Assembly (NCBI GenBank): GCA_039930465.1
Contig: JBDTTU010000001.1
Coordinates: 62,001-126,000 of the forward strand
Direction: 5' to 3'
From: LMDS01 sp039930465
GTDB taxonomy: Bacteria; Pseudomonadota; Gammaproteobacteria; Burkholderiales; Burkholderiaceae_C
Length of the DNA stretch: 64,000 nucleotides
A program made the position numbers and the translations under genes. This document shows, one piece after another, positions 27,303-36,646 of the stretch; position 1 is the first letter of the stretch; every line of letters starts with the position of its first letter. A model generated the notes under the pieces. It did not search any database. It was given only the letters and a program-made list of their open reading frames with translations, and was not told the origin of the DNA.

Positions 27303-28088
27303 ATGAATTCGATCCACGCCACGCTTCGGCACCCACAGTTTCGCCAGGGCGCGGCCGAGATGTCGGGCGTCTCGCTCGGCATCGCTGCGTGGGGCCTGGT
27401 CACCGGGGTGGCGATGGTCAAGAGTGGCCTGTCGGTGCCTATGGCGCTGATGATGAGCCTGTTGGTCTTCGGCGGCAGCGTGCAGCTCGCCGCGATCCCG
27501 CTGATGATGGTAGGCACCCCGGTCTGGGTGATCTGGGCCACGGCCTTGTGCGTAAACCTGCGCTTCGTGATCTTCAGTGCGCAGTGGCGGCCGTTTTTCA
27601 AACGTTTCCCGCGCTGGCAGCGCCTCTCGCTCGGCTACTTCTGCGCCGACCTGAACTACGTGCTGTTCATGAAGCGCTTCAAGGAGCCGCGCGACGACGA
27701 GGGCCAGATCGAATACTTCATCGGCGGCTCGTTGATGAACTGGTCGGCGTGGCAGATCCCATCGATCATCGGCATCGTGCTGGCCGACGTGATCCCAACG
27801 CACTGGGGCCTGGGCTTCGCAGGTGTATTGGCACTGCTCGGGTTGACGTATTCGCTGCTCTCTGACAAAGCGACCGCGTTTGCCGCCGTCGTGGCGGCTG
27901 GCGCTGCGGTGGCCGCTTTCGCGCTGCCGTTCCGGCTCTACATCGTGGTCGCGATTGCCGCCGCGGTGTGCATTGGCCTGCTGATCGATGGCGGTGGCGA
28001 CGCCGGCAAACAGCTGCTGTCGCGTCTGCGCCGCCGGCTGCCGGCCTCGGCCGGCGACGGTACGCGCGGCAAAGGTGCCGCCGCATGA
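27303..28088 (+). CDS. azlC: AzlC family branched-chain amino acid exporter, large subunit
   Basis: The 261-residue integral membrane protein belongs to the AzlC family: FRQGAAEMSGVSLGIAAWGLV at the start and repeated hydrophobic segments with FGGSVQLAA and CADLNYVLFM. It works with the small AzlD protein to export branched-chain amino acids or analogues. Its stop overlaps the azlD start (ATGA). The gene has no ribosome binding site but a GACAAT box ends 8 bases before the ATG. Confidence 0.9.
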   Translation: MNSIHATLRHPQFRQGAAEMSGVSLGIAAWGLVTGVAMVKSGLSVPMALMMSLLVFGGSVQLAAIPLMMVGTPVWVIWATALCVNLRFVIFSAQWRPFFKRFPRWQRLSLGYFCADLNYVLFMKRFKEPRDDEGQIEYFIGGSLMNWSAWQIPSIIGIVLADVIPTHWGLGFAGVLALLGLTYSLLSDKATAFAAVVAAGAAVAAFALPFRLYIVVAIAAAVCIGLLIDGGGDAGKQLLSRLRRRLPASAGDGTRGKGAAA

Positions 28089-28426
28089 ACGCACCGCTCA
28101 GCGGGCTGGAAGCCTTCGTCACGATCGCCGGGCTGACGGCCATCACCGTGATCACGCGTGCCTTCTTCCTGTTCTCTGACCGCGAACTGGCGCTGCCCGA
28201 CTGGGTTCGCCGCGGCCTGCGCTACGCACCGCTCGCGGCGCTCGCCGCCGTGGTGGTGCCCGAGGTTGTGATGACGCAAGGCCAGCTCATCAGCACCTGG
28301 CAGGACGCACGGCTCTACGCCGTGCTCGCCTCGACGCTCTACTACTTCTGGCGTGGCGGCATCCTGGGCACCATCATCAGCGGCATGCTGGTGCTGGTGC
28401 CGCTGAAATTGATACTCGGCTGGTAA
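28085..28426 (+). CDS. azlD: AzlD family protein, small exporter subunit
   Basis: The 113-residue protein has four hydrophobic segments, the ITRAFFLF motif near residue 25 and a GILGTIISGMLVLVPLKL end, as in AzlD. Its start overlaps the azlC stop by four bases, so the two subunits are translationally coupled. Size and pairing are standard. Confidence 0.9.
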   Translation: MNAPLSGLEAFVTIAGLTAITVITRAFFLFSDRELALPDWVRRGLRYAPLAALAAVVVPEVVMTQGQLISTWQDARLYAVLASTLYYFWRGGILGTIISGMLVLVPLKLILGW

Positions 28427-28479
28427 CCCGCTCGTTACTGCGGCGCTGGTTTTTGCGCCGAAGCGCACGGCGGCGTGCC

Positions 28480-28485
28480 TAGAAT
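28480..28485 (+). promoter_or_regulatory. Candidate -10 box (TAGAAT) for pgk
   Basis: TAGAAT, five of six consensus bases, lies 33 bases before the pgk ATG in the 92-base gap after azlD. No good -35 hexamer is seen at 16-18 bases. Confidence 0.3.
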
Positions 28486-28518
28486 CTGCGGCTTGTCAGA
28501 CCAACACCGCGCCCCGCC

Positions 28519-29718
28519 ATGAACGTGCTCCGATTCGAAGACCTCGTCGCTCAAGGGCGTGTTTCCGGCAAGCGTGTTTTCATCCGCGCCGACCTGAACG
28601 TGCCGCTCGACGCCGCCGGCCACATCACCGAAGACACCCGCGTGCGTGCGTCGGTCCCGTGCATCGAGTTGGCATTGAAGGCGGGCGCGGCGGTGATGGT
28701 CACGTCGCATCTGGGCCGGCCCACCGAAGGCGAGTTCAAGGCGGAAGACTCGCTCGCGCCTGTGGCGAAGCGCCTCGGCGAACTGCTGGGCCGCGAGGTG
28801 CCGCTGCTCGCGAATTGGGTCGACGGAGTGAAGGTCGAACCCGGCCAGGTCGTGCTGCTCGAGAACTGCCGCGTCAACAAGGGCGAGAAGAAGAACGACG
28901 AAGCGCTCGCGCGCAAAATGGCGGCGCTTTGCGACATCTTCGTGCACGACGCGTTCGGCACCGCGCACCGCGCGGAAGCCTCGACTTACGGTATCGCACA
29001 GTTCGCGCCCGTCGCCTGTGCCGGGCCGCTGCTCGCGGCCGAGATCGACGCCACCACCAAGGCGCTGGCCAACCCGAAACGTCCGCTTGTGGCCATCGTC
29101 GCGGGCAGCAAGGTATCGACCAAGCTGAGCATCCTGCAAAGTCTGGCGTCGAAGGTCGACCAGTTGATCGTGGGCGGTGGCATCGCCAACACCTTCATGC
29201 TTGCCGCCGGTTTGCCCATCGGCAAGAGCCTGGCCGAAGCCAGCCTGGTCGGTGATGCCAAGGCCGTGATCGAAGCGATGAAAGCGCGCGGCGCTGCGGT
29301 GCCGATCCCGACCGACGTGGTCACGGCCAAGGAGTTCAAGGCCGACGCTGTTGCCACCGTGAAGGCGGCCGCCGACGTCGCGGCTGATGATCTGATCCTC
29401 GACATCGGCCCGCAAACCGCGAAGCGCCTGGCCGAACAGCTGATGGCGGCCGGCACGATCGTCTGGAACGGCCCGGTCGGCGTGTTCGAGTTCGACGCGT
29501 TTGCGGGCGGTACCGAAACCATCGCGCGCGCGATCGCCGCATCACCCGCGTTCAGCATTGCCGGCGGAGGCGACACGCTGGCCGCGATCGCCAAGTACGG
29601 CATCGAAAAAGACATGGGCTACATCTCGACCGGTGGCGGCGCGTTTCTCGAAGTGCTCGAAGGCAAGACCCTGCCGGCCTTCGAGATTCTTCAGCGCCGC
29701 GCCGACTCGGCCGCATAA
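28519..29718 (+). CDS. pgk: Phosphoglycerate kinase
   Basis: The 399-residue glycolytic enzyme transfers phosphate from 1,3-bisphosphoglycerate to ADP. It shows RADLNVPLD, TSHLGRPTEGEF, ENCRVNKGEKKN, the VAIVAGSKVSTKL hinge region and a C-terminal GGGDTLAAI nucleotide loop. Length is typical for bacterial Pgk. pyk follows on the same strand after 78 bases, and fba lies 3.7 kb on, so three glycolytic genes are grouped. Confidence 0.97.
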   Translation: MNVLRFEDLVAQGRVSGKRVFIRADLNVPLDAAGHITEDTRVRASVPCIELALKAGAAVMVTSHLGRPTEGEFKAEDSLAPVAKRLGELLGREVPLLANWVDGVKVEPGQVVLLENCRVNKGEKKNDEALARKMAALCDIFVHDAFGTAHRAEASTYGIAQFAPVACAGPLLAAEIDATTKALANPKRPLVAIVAGSKVSTKLSILQSLASKVDQLIVGGGIANTFMLAAGLPIGKSLAEASLVGDAKAVIEAMKARGAAVPIPTDVVTAKEFKADAVATVKAAADVAADDLILDIGPQTAKRLAEQLMAAGTIVWNGPVGVFEFDAFAGGTETIARAIAASPAFSIAGGGDTLAAIAKYGIEKDMGYISTGGGAFLEVLEGKTLPAFEILQRRADSAA

Positions 29719-29796
29719 GAGTCATTCCTTCGCCCACGCCAAAGCGGCCCGGCACGCTTCAATAATCCGCTCTCAAAAATACAGATGGAGACCGCC

Positions 29797-31227
29797 ATGC
29801 CCCGCGCCACCAAGATCGTTGCCACCCTCGGCCCCGCTTCGAGTTCGCCCGAGGTGCTGGAGCGCATGATCCGCGCCGGCGTTGATGTCGTGCGCATGAA
29901 CTTCTCGCACGGCAAGCCACAAGACCACATCGACCGCGCCACGCTCGTGCGCGAGGTGGCACGCCGCGCCGGCCGCGAAGTGGCGATCATGGCCGACCTG
30001 CAAGGCCCGAAGATTCGCGTCGGCAAGTTCGACGGCGACAAGACGCTGCTCGAACCGGGTCAGAAGTTCATTCTCGACGGCGCCATGACCGAACTCGGCA
30101 CCAACGAGCGGGTGGGCCTCGACTACAAACAGCTGCCGCGCGACGTGAGGGCGGGTGACGTGCTGCTGCTCAACGACGGCCTGCTCAAGCTCGTGGTCGA
30201 TTCGGTGCGTGGCGACGAAGTGCACACGACGGTCGTGGTCGGCGGCGTGCTCTCGAACAACAAGGGCATCAACAAGGCCGGCGGTGGCCTCACGGCGCCA
30301 GCGCTCACGTCGAAGGACATGGAAGACATCAAGACCGCGATGAGCTTCCAGTGCGAATACCTCGCGGTGAGCTTTCCGAAGACCTCGACCGACATGGAAA
30401 TGGCGCGCCAGCTCGCCAACGTGGCCGGCGAACCCTGGGGCCACAAGCCGCTGCTGATCGCGAAGATCGAGCGCAGCGAAGCGATCCCGGTGCTCGACCA
30501 GATCCTCAAGGCGAGCGACGGCATCATGGTGGCGCGCGGTGACCTGGCCATCGAGGTCGGCAACGCGGCGGTGCCGGCGCTGCAGAAACGCATGATCAAG
30601 ATGGCGCGCGAGATGGACCGCGTGGTCATCACCGCCACGCAGATGATGGAGTCGATGATCGTCAACCCGGTGCCCACGCGCGCCGAGGTGAGCGACGTGG
30701 CCAACGCGGTGCTCGACGGCACCGACGCGGTCATGCTGAGCGCCGAGACCGCGGCCGGCAAATACCCGGTCGAGACCATCGAGATGATGGCGAGCATCTG
30801 TGTCGAGGCCGAAAACGCCGAAGAGGTCGCGCTCGATGCCACGTTCACCAACAAGCAGTTCGCGCGCATCGACCAGTCCATCGCGATGGGTGCGCTGTTC
30901 ACGGCCTACCACCTGGGCTGCAAGGCGATTCTGGCGCTCACCGAGTCGGGCTCGACCGCACTGTGGATGAGCCGGCACCTGATCCACGTGCCGATCTATG
31001 GGCTGACATCGCAACTGCGCAGCCAGCGCTGCATGGCGCTGTACCGCAACGTCACGCCGATGCTGATGCCCAACTTTGCCGACCGCGACGAAGCGCTGGC
31101 CCAGGCCGAAACCTTGCTGGTTGAGCGCGGTGTGCTCAAGGCCGGCGACACCTACGCCATCACCTGCGGCGAGCCGATGGGCCACCCGGGCGGTACCAAC
31201 ATGCTCAAAGTGTGCCGGGTGACATGA
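29797..31227 (+). CDS. pyk: Pyruvate kinase
   Basis: The 476-residue enzyme makes pyruvate and ATP from phosphoenolpyruvate. Motifs include TKIVATLGPASSSPEVL, MADLQGPKIRVG, the catalytic IAKIERSEAI, MVARGDLAIEVG and ITATQMMESMI, plus a C-terminal allosteric-type domain. I prefer the ATG at 29797, which is preceded by GGAG at 6 bases, over the ATG at 29785, which has no ribosome binding site and would add META. Confidence 0.97.
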   Translation: MPRATKIVATLGPASSSPEVLERMIRAGVDVVRMNFSHGKPQDHIDRATLVREVARRAGREVAIMADLQGPKIRVGKFDGDKTLLEPGQKFILDGAMTELGTNERVGLDYKQLPRDVRAGDVLLLNDGLLKLVVDSVRGDEVHTTVVVGGVLSNNKGINKAGGGLTAPALTSKDMEDIKTAMSFQCEYLAVSFPKTSTDMEMARQLANVAGEPWGHKPLLIAKIERSEAIPVLDQILKASDGIMVARGDLAIEVGNAAVPALQKRMIKMAREMDRVVITATQMMESMIVNPVPTRAEVSDVANAVLDGTDAVMLSAETAAGKYPVETIEMMASICVEAENAEEVALDATFTNKQFARIDQSIAMGALFTAYHLGCKAILALTESGSTALWMSRHLIHVPIYGLTSQLRSQRCMALYRNVTPMLMPNFADRDEALAQAETLLVERGVLKAGDTYAITCGEPMGHPGGTNMLKVCRVT

Positions 31228-31245
31228 CAGCCCGCGAGTCTGGGG

Positions 31246-32013
31246 TCAGTCGAGCTTGACCGAGATGCCGGTCACAAACAAGATGTCGCCCTTCTTCAGG
31301 CCTGCGCCCGGATCGCTGTTGTAGCGGTAGTTCAGGCCGGCTGTCAGGCTCAGCGTGGTGGTCATCGCAACCGACAGGCCCGAGTCGAACACGCCGCGGT
31401 AACCGCCGCCGCTGCGCAGCGCGGGGTAGAACGAGAGCTTCTGATGGAAGCTGGTGGTCGGCGTCCAGTTGTGCGTCGATTCTTCGGTCAGCAGCGCCTC
31501 GGCGCGGCCGTAGCGGGTACGGAGCCCGCCGTTCACTTCTGCGGCGTTGAAGTAGCGGTCTTCGGTGTAGCCAAGGCCGGCCGAGAGGTCGAACGTCAGC
31601 GTTTCGGTTTTCACAACGTGCAGGCCGGCGCCGCCAAACAACGAAGCACGCGTCGACACATTGGCCGGTTTGTCGCGCAGGTAGTCGGCCTTGCCGAAGC
31701 CGAACCAGTCGGGTGTGATGTTCAGGTCGTACTGGGTGCCGAGCGCAAGGTTCTCTGCCGTGGTGACGCCGTCGGTGCGGCCCCAGTTGGCCTTGCCGCC
31801 GAACTGCCATTTGTTGTCGGCCGTTGCGCGCACGCCGTCGCCGCTCAGGTTGACGCTCGAGGCGCTCGTGTTGCCCGACGCGTGGCTCGCTCCAGCACCG
31901 AATGCATAGCGGAACTCGCCGTCCGGCTTGATCGTGGCCTGGGCCTGCGCGAACACGAGGGTGGGCGCCGCGAGCAGCAGGCCGGCGAGCAAGGGGTTGG
32001 CGCGGAAGTTCAT
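31246..32013 (-). CDS. DUF481 family outer-membrane beta-barrel protein
   Basis: The 255-residue protein has a signal peptide cleaved after VFAQ and then alternating beta strands typical of the DUF481/YdiY family. These include an N-terminal FGAGASHASGNTSASSVNL stretch and a terminal strand ending in VTGISVKLD. Such proteins are predicted outer-membrane barrels of unknown transport role, often salt- or acid-induced. It converges on pyk with 18 bases between the stop codons, and the gap of 120 bases upstream separates it from the divergent ilvA. Confidence 0.85.
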   Translation of the reverse strand: MNFRANPLLAGLLLAAPTLVFAQAQATIKPDGEFRYAFGAGASHASGNTSASSVNLSGDGVRATADNKWQFGGKANWGRTDGVTTAENLALGTQYDLNITPDWFGFGKADYLRDKPANVSTRASLFGGAGLHVVKTETLTFDLSAGLGYTEDRYFNAAEVNGGLRTRYGRAEALLTEESTHNWTPTTSFHQKLSFYPALRSGGGYRGVFDSGLSVAMTTTLSLTAGLNYRYNSDPGAGLKKGDILFVTGISVKLD

Positions 32014-32133
32014 CGAGAGTTCCTTAGTTCGAGTTGCAAAAAAGGGCAGAGGCTACAGAAGCCGGCGTCTCGTGTGACGTCGTCCGGATGCGACCCTGCG
32101 CAGCGGTGCGGATTGGCCGCGCCACAATGCGGC

Positions 32134-33354
32134 ATGAGCGCGACCGAATCCACCCTCAGTCTCGAAGACATTCAGGCGGCCGCTGTTCGCCTGCGCGGCG
32201 AGATCATCGACACGCCGTGCATGCCGTCGCGCACGCTGTCGGAGCTGACCGGCTGCGAAGTCTTTCTGAAGTTCGAGAACCTGCAATTCACGGCTTCGTT
32301 CAAGGAGCGTGGTGCCCTGAACAAGATGGCGCAGCTGACGGCCGCCGAGCGCGCGTGCGGTGTGCTGGCGGTCTCGGCCGGCAACCACGCGCAAGGCGTG
32401 GCGTATCACGCGCAACGCATGGGCATTCCGGCCACGATCGTGATGCCGCGTTTCGCGCCGGCCGTGAAGGTGGAGCGCACGCGCGGTTTCGGCGCGGCCG
32501 TGGTGCTCGAGGGCGACACCTTCGACGATGCGCGCGCCCACGGCGTGGCGTTGGCGCAGGAGCGGGGCCTGACGCTCGTGCACCCTTTCGACGATCTCGC
32601 GGTGATCGCCGGGCAGGGCACGATCGGCCTTGAGATGCTGGCGCAGCAACCCGACATCGATACGCTGGTGGTCGCGATCGGCGGTGGGGGCTTGATCTCC
32701 GGTGTGGCGACGGCGGCGCGTGCGCTGCGGCCCGGCATCCGCATCATCGGCGTGCAGACCGAGCGCTTTCCGGCGGCCTGGAACGCGCTGCATGGCGAGC
32801 AGCGCGAGAGCGCGCAGGCGACGATCGCCGACGGCATCGCCGTCAAGTCGCCCGGCGCGTTGACCTTGCCGCTGATCAAGGCGCATGTGGACGATGTGCT
32901 GCTCGTCGGCGAAGAAGACATCGAGCAGGCGATCCTGATGCTGCTCGAAATCGAGAAGACGGTGGTCGAGGGCGCAGGCGCTGTCGGCCTGGCCGCGCTG
33001 ATGAAACACGGCGAGCGTTTCAAGGGTCGCAAGGTCGGCCTCATTCTTTGCGGTGGCAACATCGAGCCTCTGATGCTGGCCGAGATCATCGAGCGCGGCA
33101 TGGTCAAGTCGGGCCGGCTCGCACGCTTGCGCTTCGACGTGCGCGACGTGCCGGGCGCGCTCGCCAACGTGGCTACGTTGCTGGGCAAGCTCGGCGCCAA
33201 CATCGACGAAGTGCAGCACCAGCGCGCGTTCACGTCGCTCTCGGTCGAGCGGGCGCAGATCGAGGTGGTGGTGCAGACGCGTGGTGTGGCGCACATCGAG
33301 CAGATCCTCGTGGCCATGCGCGCCGAAGGCTACGAGGCCGAGCGCATCGGCTGA
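32134..33354 (+). CDS. ilvA: Threonine ammonia-lyase (ACT-domain form)
   Basis: The 406-residue PLP enzyme deaminates threonine to 2-oxobutanoate. The PLP lysine lies in ASFKERGALNKM, with SAGNHAQGVAYHA and the phosphate-binding IGGGGLISG. The C-terminus from about residue 330 is one ACT domain (LRFDVRDVPGALANVATLLG). Such medium-length proteins are annotated as IlvA or as catabolic TdcB-like; the single ACT domain distinguishes it from the ~500-residue biosynthetic form. The ATG at 32134 has no ribosome binding site; a CACAAT box ends 5 bases upstream. Confidence 0.9.
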   Translation: MSATESTLSLEDIQAAAVRLRGEIIDTPCMPSRTLSELTGCEVFLKFENLQFTASFKERGALNKMAQLTAAERACGVLAVSAGNHAQGVAYHAQRMGIPATIVMPRFAPAVKVERTRGFGAAVVLEGDTFDDARAHGVALAQERGLTLVHPFDDLAVIAGQGTIGLEMLAQQPDIDTLVVAIGGGGLISGVATAARALRPGIRIIGVQTERFPAAWNALHGEQRESAQATIADGIAVKSPGALTLPLIKAHVDDVLLVGEEDIEQAILMLLEIEKTVVEGAGAVGLAALMKHGERFKGRKVGLILCGGNIEPLMLAEIIERGMVKSGRLARLRFDVRDVPGALANVATLLGKLGANIDEVQHQRAFTSLSVERAQIEVVVQTRGVAHIEQILVAMRAEGYEAERIG

Positions 33355-33385
33355 TGCTTCGCGCCGGGCGGCAGAGGCCGCTCGC

Positions 33386-33391
33386 TACAAT
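33386..33391 (+). promoter_or_regulatory. Candidate -10 box (TACAAT) for fba
   Basis: TACAAT lies 57 bases before the fba ATG, in the 94-base gap after ilvA. A good AGGAG ribosome binding site (33438-33442) follows. No convincing -35 hexamer is visible. Confidence 0.35.
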
Positions 33392-33448
33392 TGCGCCAGT
33401 TACGGCGCGGTTTCTCGCTGCCCCACCATCCCGATTCAGGAGTTCGCC

Positions 33449-34513
33449 ATGCCCCTCGTTTCAATGCGCCAGCTGCTGGACCACGCCGCCGAAAACGGCT
33501 ACGGCATTCCGGCTTTCAACGTCAACAACCTCGAGCAGGTGCAGGCGGTGATGACGGCGGCCGACGAGGTTGGAGCGCCGGTGATCCTTCAGGCCAGCGC
33601 CGGCGCGCGCAAGTACGCCGGCGAGGCGTTCATCAAGCACCTGATTCAGGCGGCGGTGGAGACCTGGCCGAACGTGCCGCTCGTGATGCATCAGGACCAC
33701 GGCCAGAGCCCCGACGTGTGCAAGGGCGCCATCGGCCTGGGCTTCAGCTCGGTGATGATGGACGGCTCGCTGCAGGCCGATGGCAAGACCATCGCGAGTT
33801 ACGACTACAACATCGAGGTGACGCGCAAGGTCGTCGACATGGCGCACCTGCTGGGCGTGACCGTGGAAGGCGAACTCGGCTGCCTGGGTTCGTTGGAGAC
33901 GATGAAGGGCGACAAGGAAGACGGCCACGGCACCGATTCCACGATGACGATGGAGCAGTTGCTGACCGACCCCGAGCAGGCCGCCGACTTCGTCAAGCGC
34001 ACGCAACTCGACGCGCTGGCGATCGCCATCGGCACCAGCCACGGCGCCTACAAATTCACCCGCAAGCCCACCGGCGACATCCTGGCGATCGGCCGCATCA
34101 AGGAAATTCACCGCCGCATTCCGAACACGCACCTCGTGATGCACGGCTCGTCGAGCGTGCCGCAGGAACTGCTGGCGGAAATTCGCGAGTTCGGTGGCAA
34201 GATGAAAGAGACCTATGGCGTGCCGGTCGAAGAGATCCAGGAAGCCATCAAGTACGGCGTGCGCAAGATCAACATCGACACCGACGTGCGCCTGGCGATG
34301 ACCGGTGCGGTGCGCCGCTACATGTCGGAGAACCCCGACAAGTTTGACCCGCGCGACTTCCTGAAGCCGGCTCGCGAGGCGGCAAAGGGTGTCTGCAAGC
34401 AACGTTACCTGCAGTTCGGCTGCGAAGGCCAGGCGGGCAAGATCAAGGCCCAGAGCCTGGTGCAGGTGGCACAGCGATATGCGAACGGTGAGCTGGCACA
34501 AACCATCGCGTGA
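33449..34513 (+). CDS. fba: Class II fructose-bisphosphate aldolase
   Basis: The 354-residue zinc-dependent aldolase cleaves fructose-1,6-bisphosphate. Key segments are YGIPAFNVNNLEQVQAV, the zinc ligands in MHQDHGQS and EGELGCLGSLE, GTSHGAYKF, HGSSSVP, and INIDTDVRLA. Length and motifs fit the class IIB form common in betaproteobacteria. A strong terminator lies 20 bases after the stop, so this is a monocistronic or terminal gene. Confidence 0.96.
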   Translation: MPLVSMRQLLDHAAENGYGIPAFNVNNLEQVQAVMTAADEVGAPVILQASAGARKYAGEAFIKHLIQAAVETWPNVPLVMHQDHGQSPDVCKGAIGLGFSSVMMDGSLQADGKTIASYDYNIEVTRKVVDMAHLLGVTVEGELGCLGSLETMKGDKEDGHGTDSTMTMEQLLTDPEQAADFVKRTQLDALAIAIGTSHGAYKFTRKPTGDILAIGRIKEIHRRIPNTHLVMHGSSSVPQELLAEIREFGGKMKETYGVPVEEIQEAIKYGVRKINIDTDVRLAMTGAVRRYMSENPDKFDPRDFLKPAREAAKGVCKQRYLQFGCEGQAGKIKAQSLVQVAQRYANGELAQTIA

Positions 34514-34533
34514 GATCGAGTGCACTCACAAGA

Positions 34534-34564
34534 AAACCCGGCCGAGGCCGGGTTTCTTTTTTTT
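34534..34564 (+). terminator. Rho-independent terminator after fba
   Basis: The stem AAACCCGGCC (34534-34543) pairs with GGCCGGGTTT (34546-34555), directly followed by C and a run of eight T residues (34557-34564). It separates fba from purC and is the clearest intrinsic terminator in the window. Confidence 0.92.
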
Positions 34565-34573
34565 CGCGGTTAC

Positions 34574-34579
34574 TACAAT
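34574..34579 (+). promoter_or_regulatory. Candidate -10 box (TACAAT) for purC
   Basis: TACAAT lies 10 bases past the T-run of the fba terminator and 57 bases before the purC ATG. The region where a -35 box would sit overlaps the terminator. Confidence 0.35.
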
Positions 34580-34636
34580 CGATTGACTCTATCGAACCGC
34601 TGCGAGGAGTGCCTTGCACCTCGCCGAAAGAACGCC

Positions 34637-35533
34637 ATGACCCCTGCGCTGCTGACATCGTCCATCACCTCGTTGCCGCTGCTCGCAAGTGGCAAGGTTC
34701 GCGACAACTACGCCGTCGGCAAAGACCGCCTGTTGATGGTGGCGACCGACCGGCTCAGCGCTTTCGACGTGGTGATGCGGCAGCCGATCCCTGGCAAGGG
34801 CAGGCTGCTCACCCAGATGGCGCTGTTCTGGTTTGCGCACCTGCAGCACATTGTGCCCAACCACCTGACCGGCGACGACCCCGAGAGCGTGGTGGCGCCC
34901 AACGAGCGTGAGCAGGTACGAGGCCGCTCGATGCTCGTCAAGCGACTTCGGCCGGTGCCCATCGAGGCGGTGGTACGCGGGTATCTGGCCGGCAGTGGTT
35001 GGAAGGAGTATCAGCAGAACCAGCAAGTGTGTGGCGTCGCACTGCCGCCAGGCCTGAAAAACGCGAGCAAACTGGCCGAGCCGATCTTCACGCCAGCCAC
35101 CAAGGCGGAGATGGGCGACCACGACGAGAACATCGGTTTCGAGCGCATGTCCGAGATCATCGGCCGGGAACTGGCAGAGAAGATCCGCGCAGTGTCGATC
35201 CGTTTGTATTCGGAGGCCGCCGCGAAGGCGCTTGCCAAAGGCATCATCATCGCCGACACGAAGTTCGAGTTCGGGCTGGATGACGACGGCAGGCTGACCC
35301 TGATGGACGAAGTGCTGACCCCCGACTCATCGCGGTTCTGGCCGGTGGAAGAGTATGCCGAAGGTGGTAACCCGCCGAGCTACGACAAGCAGTTCGTTCG
35401 CGACTGGCTGGACGCAGCCAAGATTGCCGGGCAGCCATGGAACAAGCAGGTGCCGGCGCCCGACTTGCCGGAGGAAGTCGTGCTCCGAACGGCAAGAACC
35501 TATGACGAAGCGCTGCGGCGTTTGACCGCATGA
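34637..35533 (+). CDS. purC: Phosphoribosylaminoimidazole-succinocarboxamide synthase
   Basis: The 298-residue SAICAR synthetase joins CAIR and aspartate in purine synthesis. Motifs include LLASGKVRDNYAVG, LMVATDRLSAFDVVM, PIEAVVRGYLAGSGWKEYQ, IIADTKFEFGLD and the C-terminal DEVLTPDSSRFW. The start at 34637 gives the standard N-terminus. Its stop overlaps the start of the following TPR-like gene (ATGA); purE and purK lie about 3.3 kb further on. Confidence 0.96.
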   Translation: MTPALLTSSITSLPLLASGKVRDNYAVGKDRLLMVATDRLSAFDVVMRQPIPGKGRLLTQMALFWFAHLQHIVPNHLTGDDPESVVAPNEREQVRGRSMLVKRLRPVPIEAVVRGYLAGSGWKEYQQNQQVCGVALPPGLKNASKLAEPIFTPATKAEMGDHDENIGFERMSEIIGRELAEKIRAVSIRLYSEAAAKALAKGIIIADTKFEFGLDDDGRLTLMDEVLTPDSSRFWPVEEYAEGGNPPSYDKQFVRDWLDAAKIAGQPWNKQVPAPDLPEEVVLRTARTYDEALRRLTA

Positions 35534-36642
35534 AGCCCTCCCGCCTGCTCTTGCGCCTGGAGGCCGGCATTGCAAATGCCAAATACGAGCTCGAAGCCGA
35601 TTGCTTGCGAGCCGAACGCGCTGCATATTTGGCGCGGCTCGGGCGGTTTGAGGAGGTGAGAGCTGAACTGAATGCATTGCGCGAGCGCTACGAAGATCGG
35701 CCGAACGTTCAGATGAGTGTGTGGCTGAATCTGGTTGAAGGATTGACAATCCACTCTAAAGAGATGGGTCAGGCGGCGCGTGACAAAGTCCTTCGGGCCC
35801 ATGCGCTTAGTGGCGCCGCCGGACTCGTGCAAATGCGTGCGCTAAGTGCCGCCTGGTTGGCGCACATGGATTTTTTGCTCGCAGATATCGTCTCCATGGC
35901 GCGACATGCTGAAGAGGCCTTGACTCTCGCCGACGAGTCGCATGATTCAGCCCGTGCTCGTGCTTGTTTGGTCGTGGCGCAGGGTTACCACCAAGGAGGG
36001 CGATTGGATTTAGCTCTTCCGTGGTACTTTTCTGCTAGGCAGCACGCGATTTCGGACGGCGACGACGCTATGTTGAGTGCGCTCATGCATAACATGGCCT
36101 GGCTTCGAGCGAGTAATCTCCGGCAAGAACAAGTTCTTGGAACACGACCTTCCGGTGAAAGCGACTTTGCTCTTTTGAGTGCCCAGTCGACTGCGCATTA
36201 CGACTTGCTAGTGGGAGCCACGAACCTCCAGGGCCATATTCCCATCTTGCAGGCGAAATTGTTGGTTTCGACCGGGCGAGCGCGGGATGCCCTTGTTCTC
36301 TTCGATGAGCATCTTCAAACTGTGCTTCGGCAGGGATTGGGTCGCTTGCAAGCGGATCTGATTGCTGATAGAGCTTGGTGCCGAGTGCAACTAGGGCAAA
36401 TCACAGAGGCAAGGGACGACGCCGATTTGGCGGAATCGAATATCGCCGTCGATGGGCAGTTCGATGATCGAGCCTTTGCGCACAGCCGTCTAGTGGAGGT
36501 ATTTTCAGCGCTAGGAGACTCTGAGGCCGCGGAACGTCATCAAAGACAGGCGGATACCGCATGGCGTGGGTACGTTGATTTCCAGACTACATTGATTTCC
36601 CTGTTGAATGGGCTGTCTGCAAAAATTAATAATGAGGTTTGA
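35530..36642 (+). CDS. Unknown protein with TPR-like helical repeats
   Basis: The 370-residue, wholly alpha-helical, soluble protein shows degenerate tetratricopeptide-like helix pairs, for example AERAAYLARLGRFEEVRAEL near residue 28, ARACLVVAQGYHQGGRLDLA near 141 and AEAERHQ-like helices at the end. No signal peptide, membrane segment or enzymatic motif is visible. Its start overlaps the purC stop (ATGA), yet base composition drops clearly below that of its neighbours, mostly after the first ~50 codons, and codons such as GAT, TTG and GTT become common. The stop is 4 bases before an IS5-family element. Possible roles include a sensory or scaffolding module; this is only inference. TPR arrays like this also occur in front of GGDEF domains, but none follows here. 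Confidence 0.75.
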   Translation: MKPSRLLLRLEAGIANAKYELEADCLRAERAAYLARLGRFEEVRAELNALRERYEDRPNVQMSVWLNLVEGLTIHSKEMGQAARDKVLRAHALSGAAGLVQMRALSAAWLAHMDFLLADIVSMARHAEEALTLADESHDSARARACLVVAQGYHQGGRLDLALPWYFSARQHAISDGDDAMLSALMHNMAWLRASNLRQEQVLGTRPSGESDFALLSAQSTAHYDLLVGATNLQGHIPILQAKLLVSTGRARDALVLFDEHLQTVLRQGLGRLQADLIADRAWCRVQLGQITEARDDADLAESNIAVDGQFDDRAFAHSRLVEVFSALGDSEAAERHQRQADTAWRGYVDFQTTLISLLNGLSAKINNEV

Positions 36643-36646
36643 CTAA

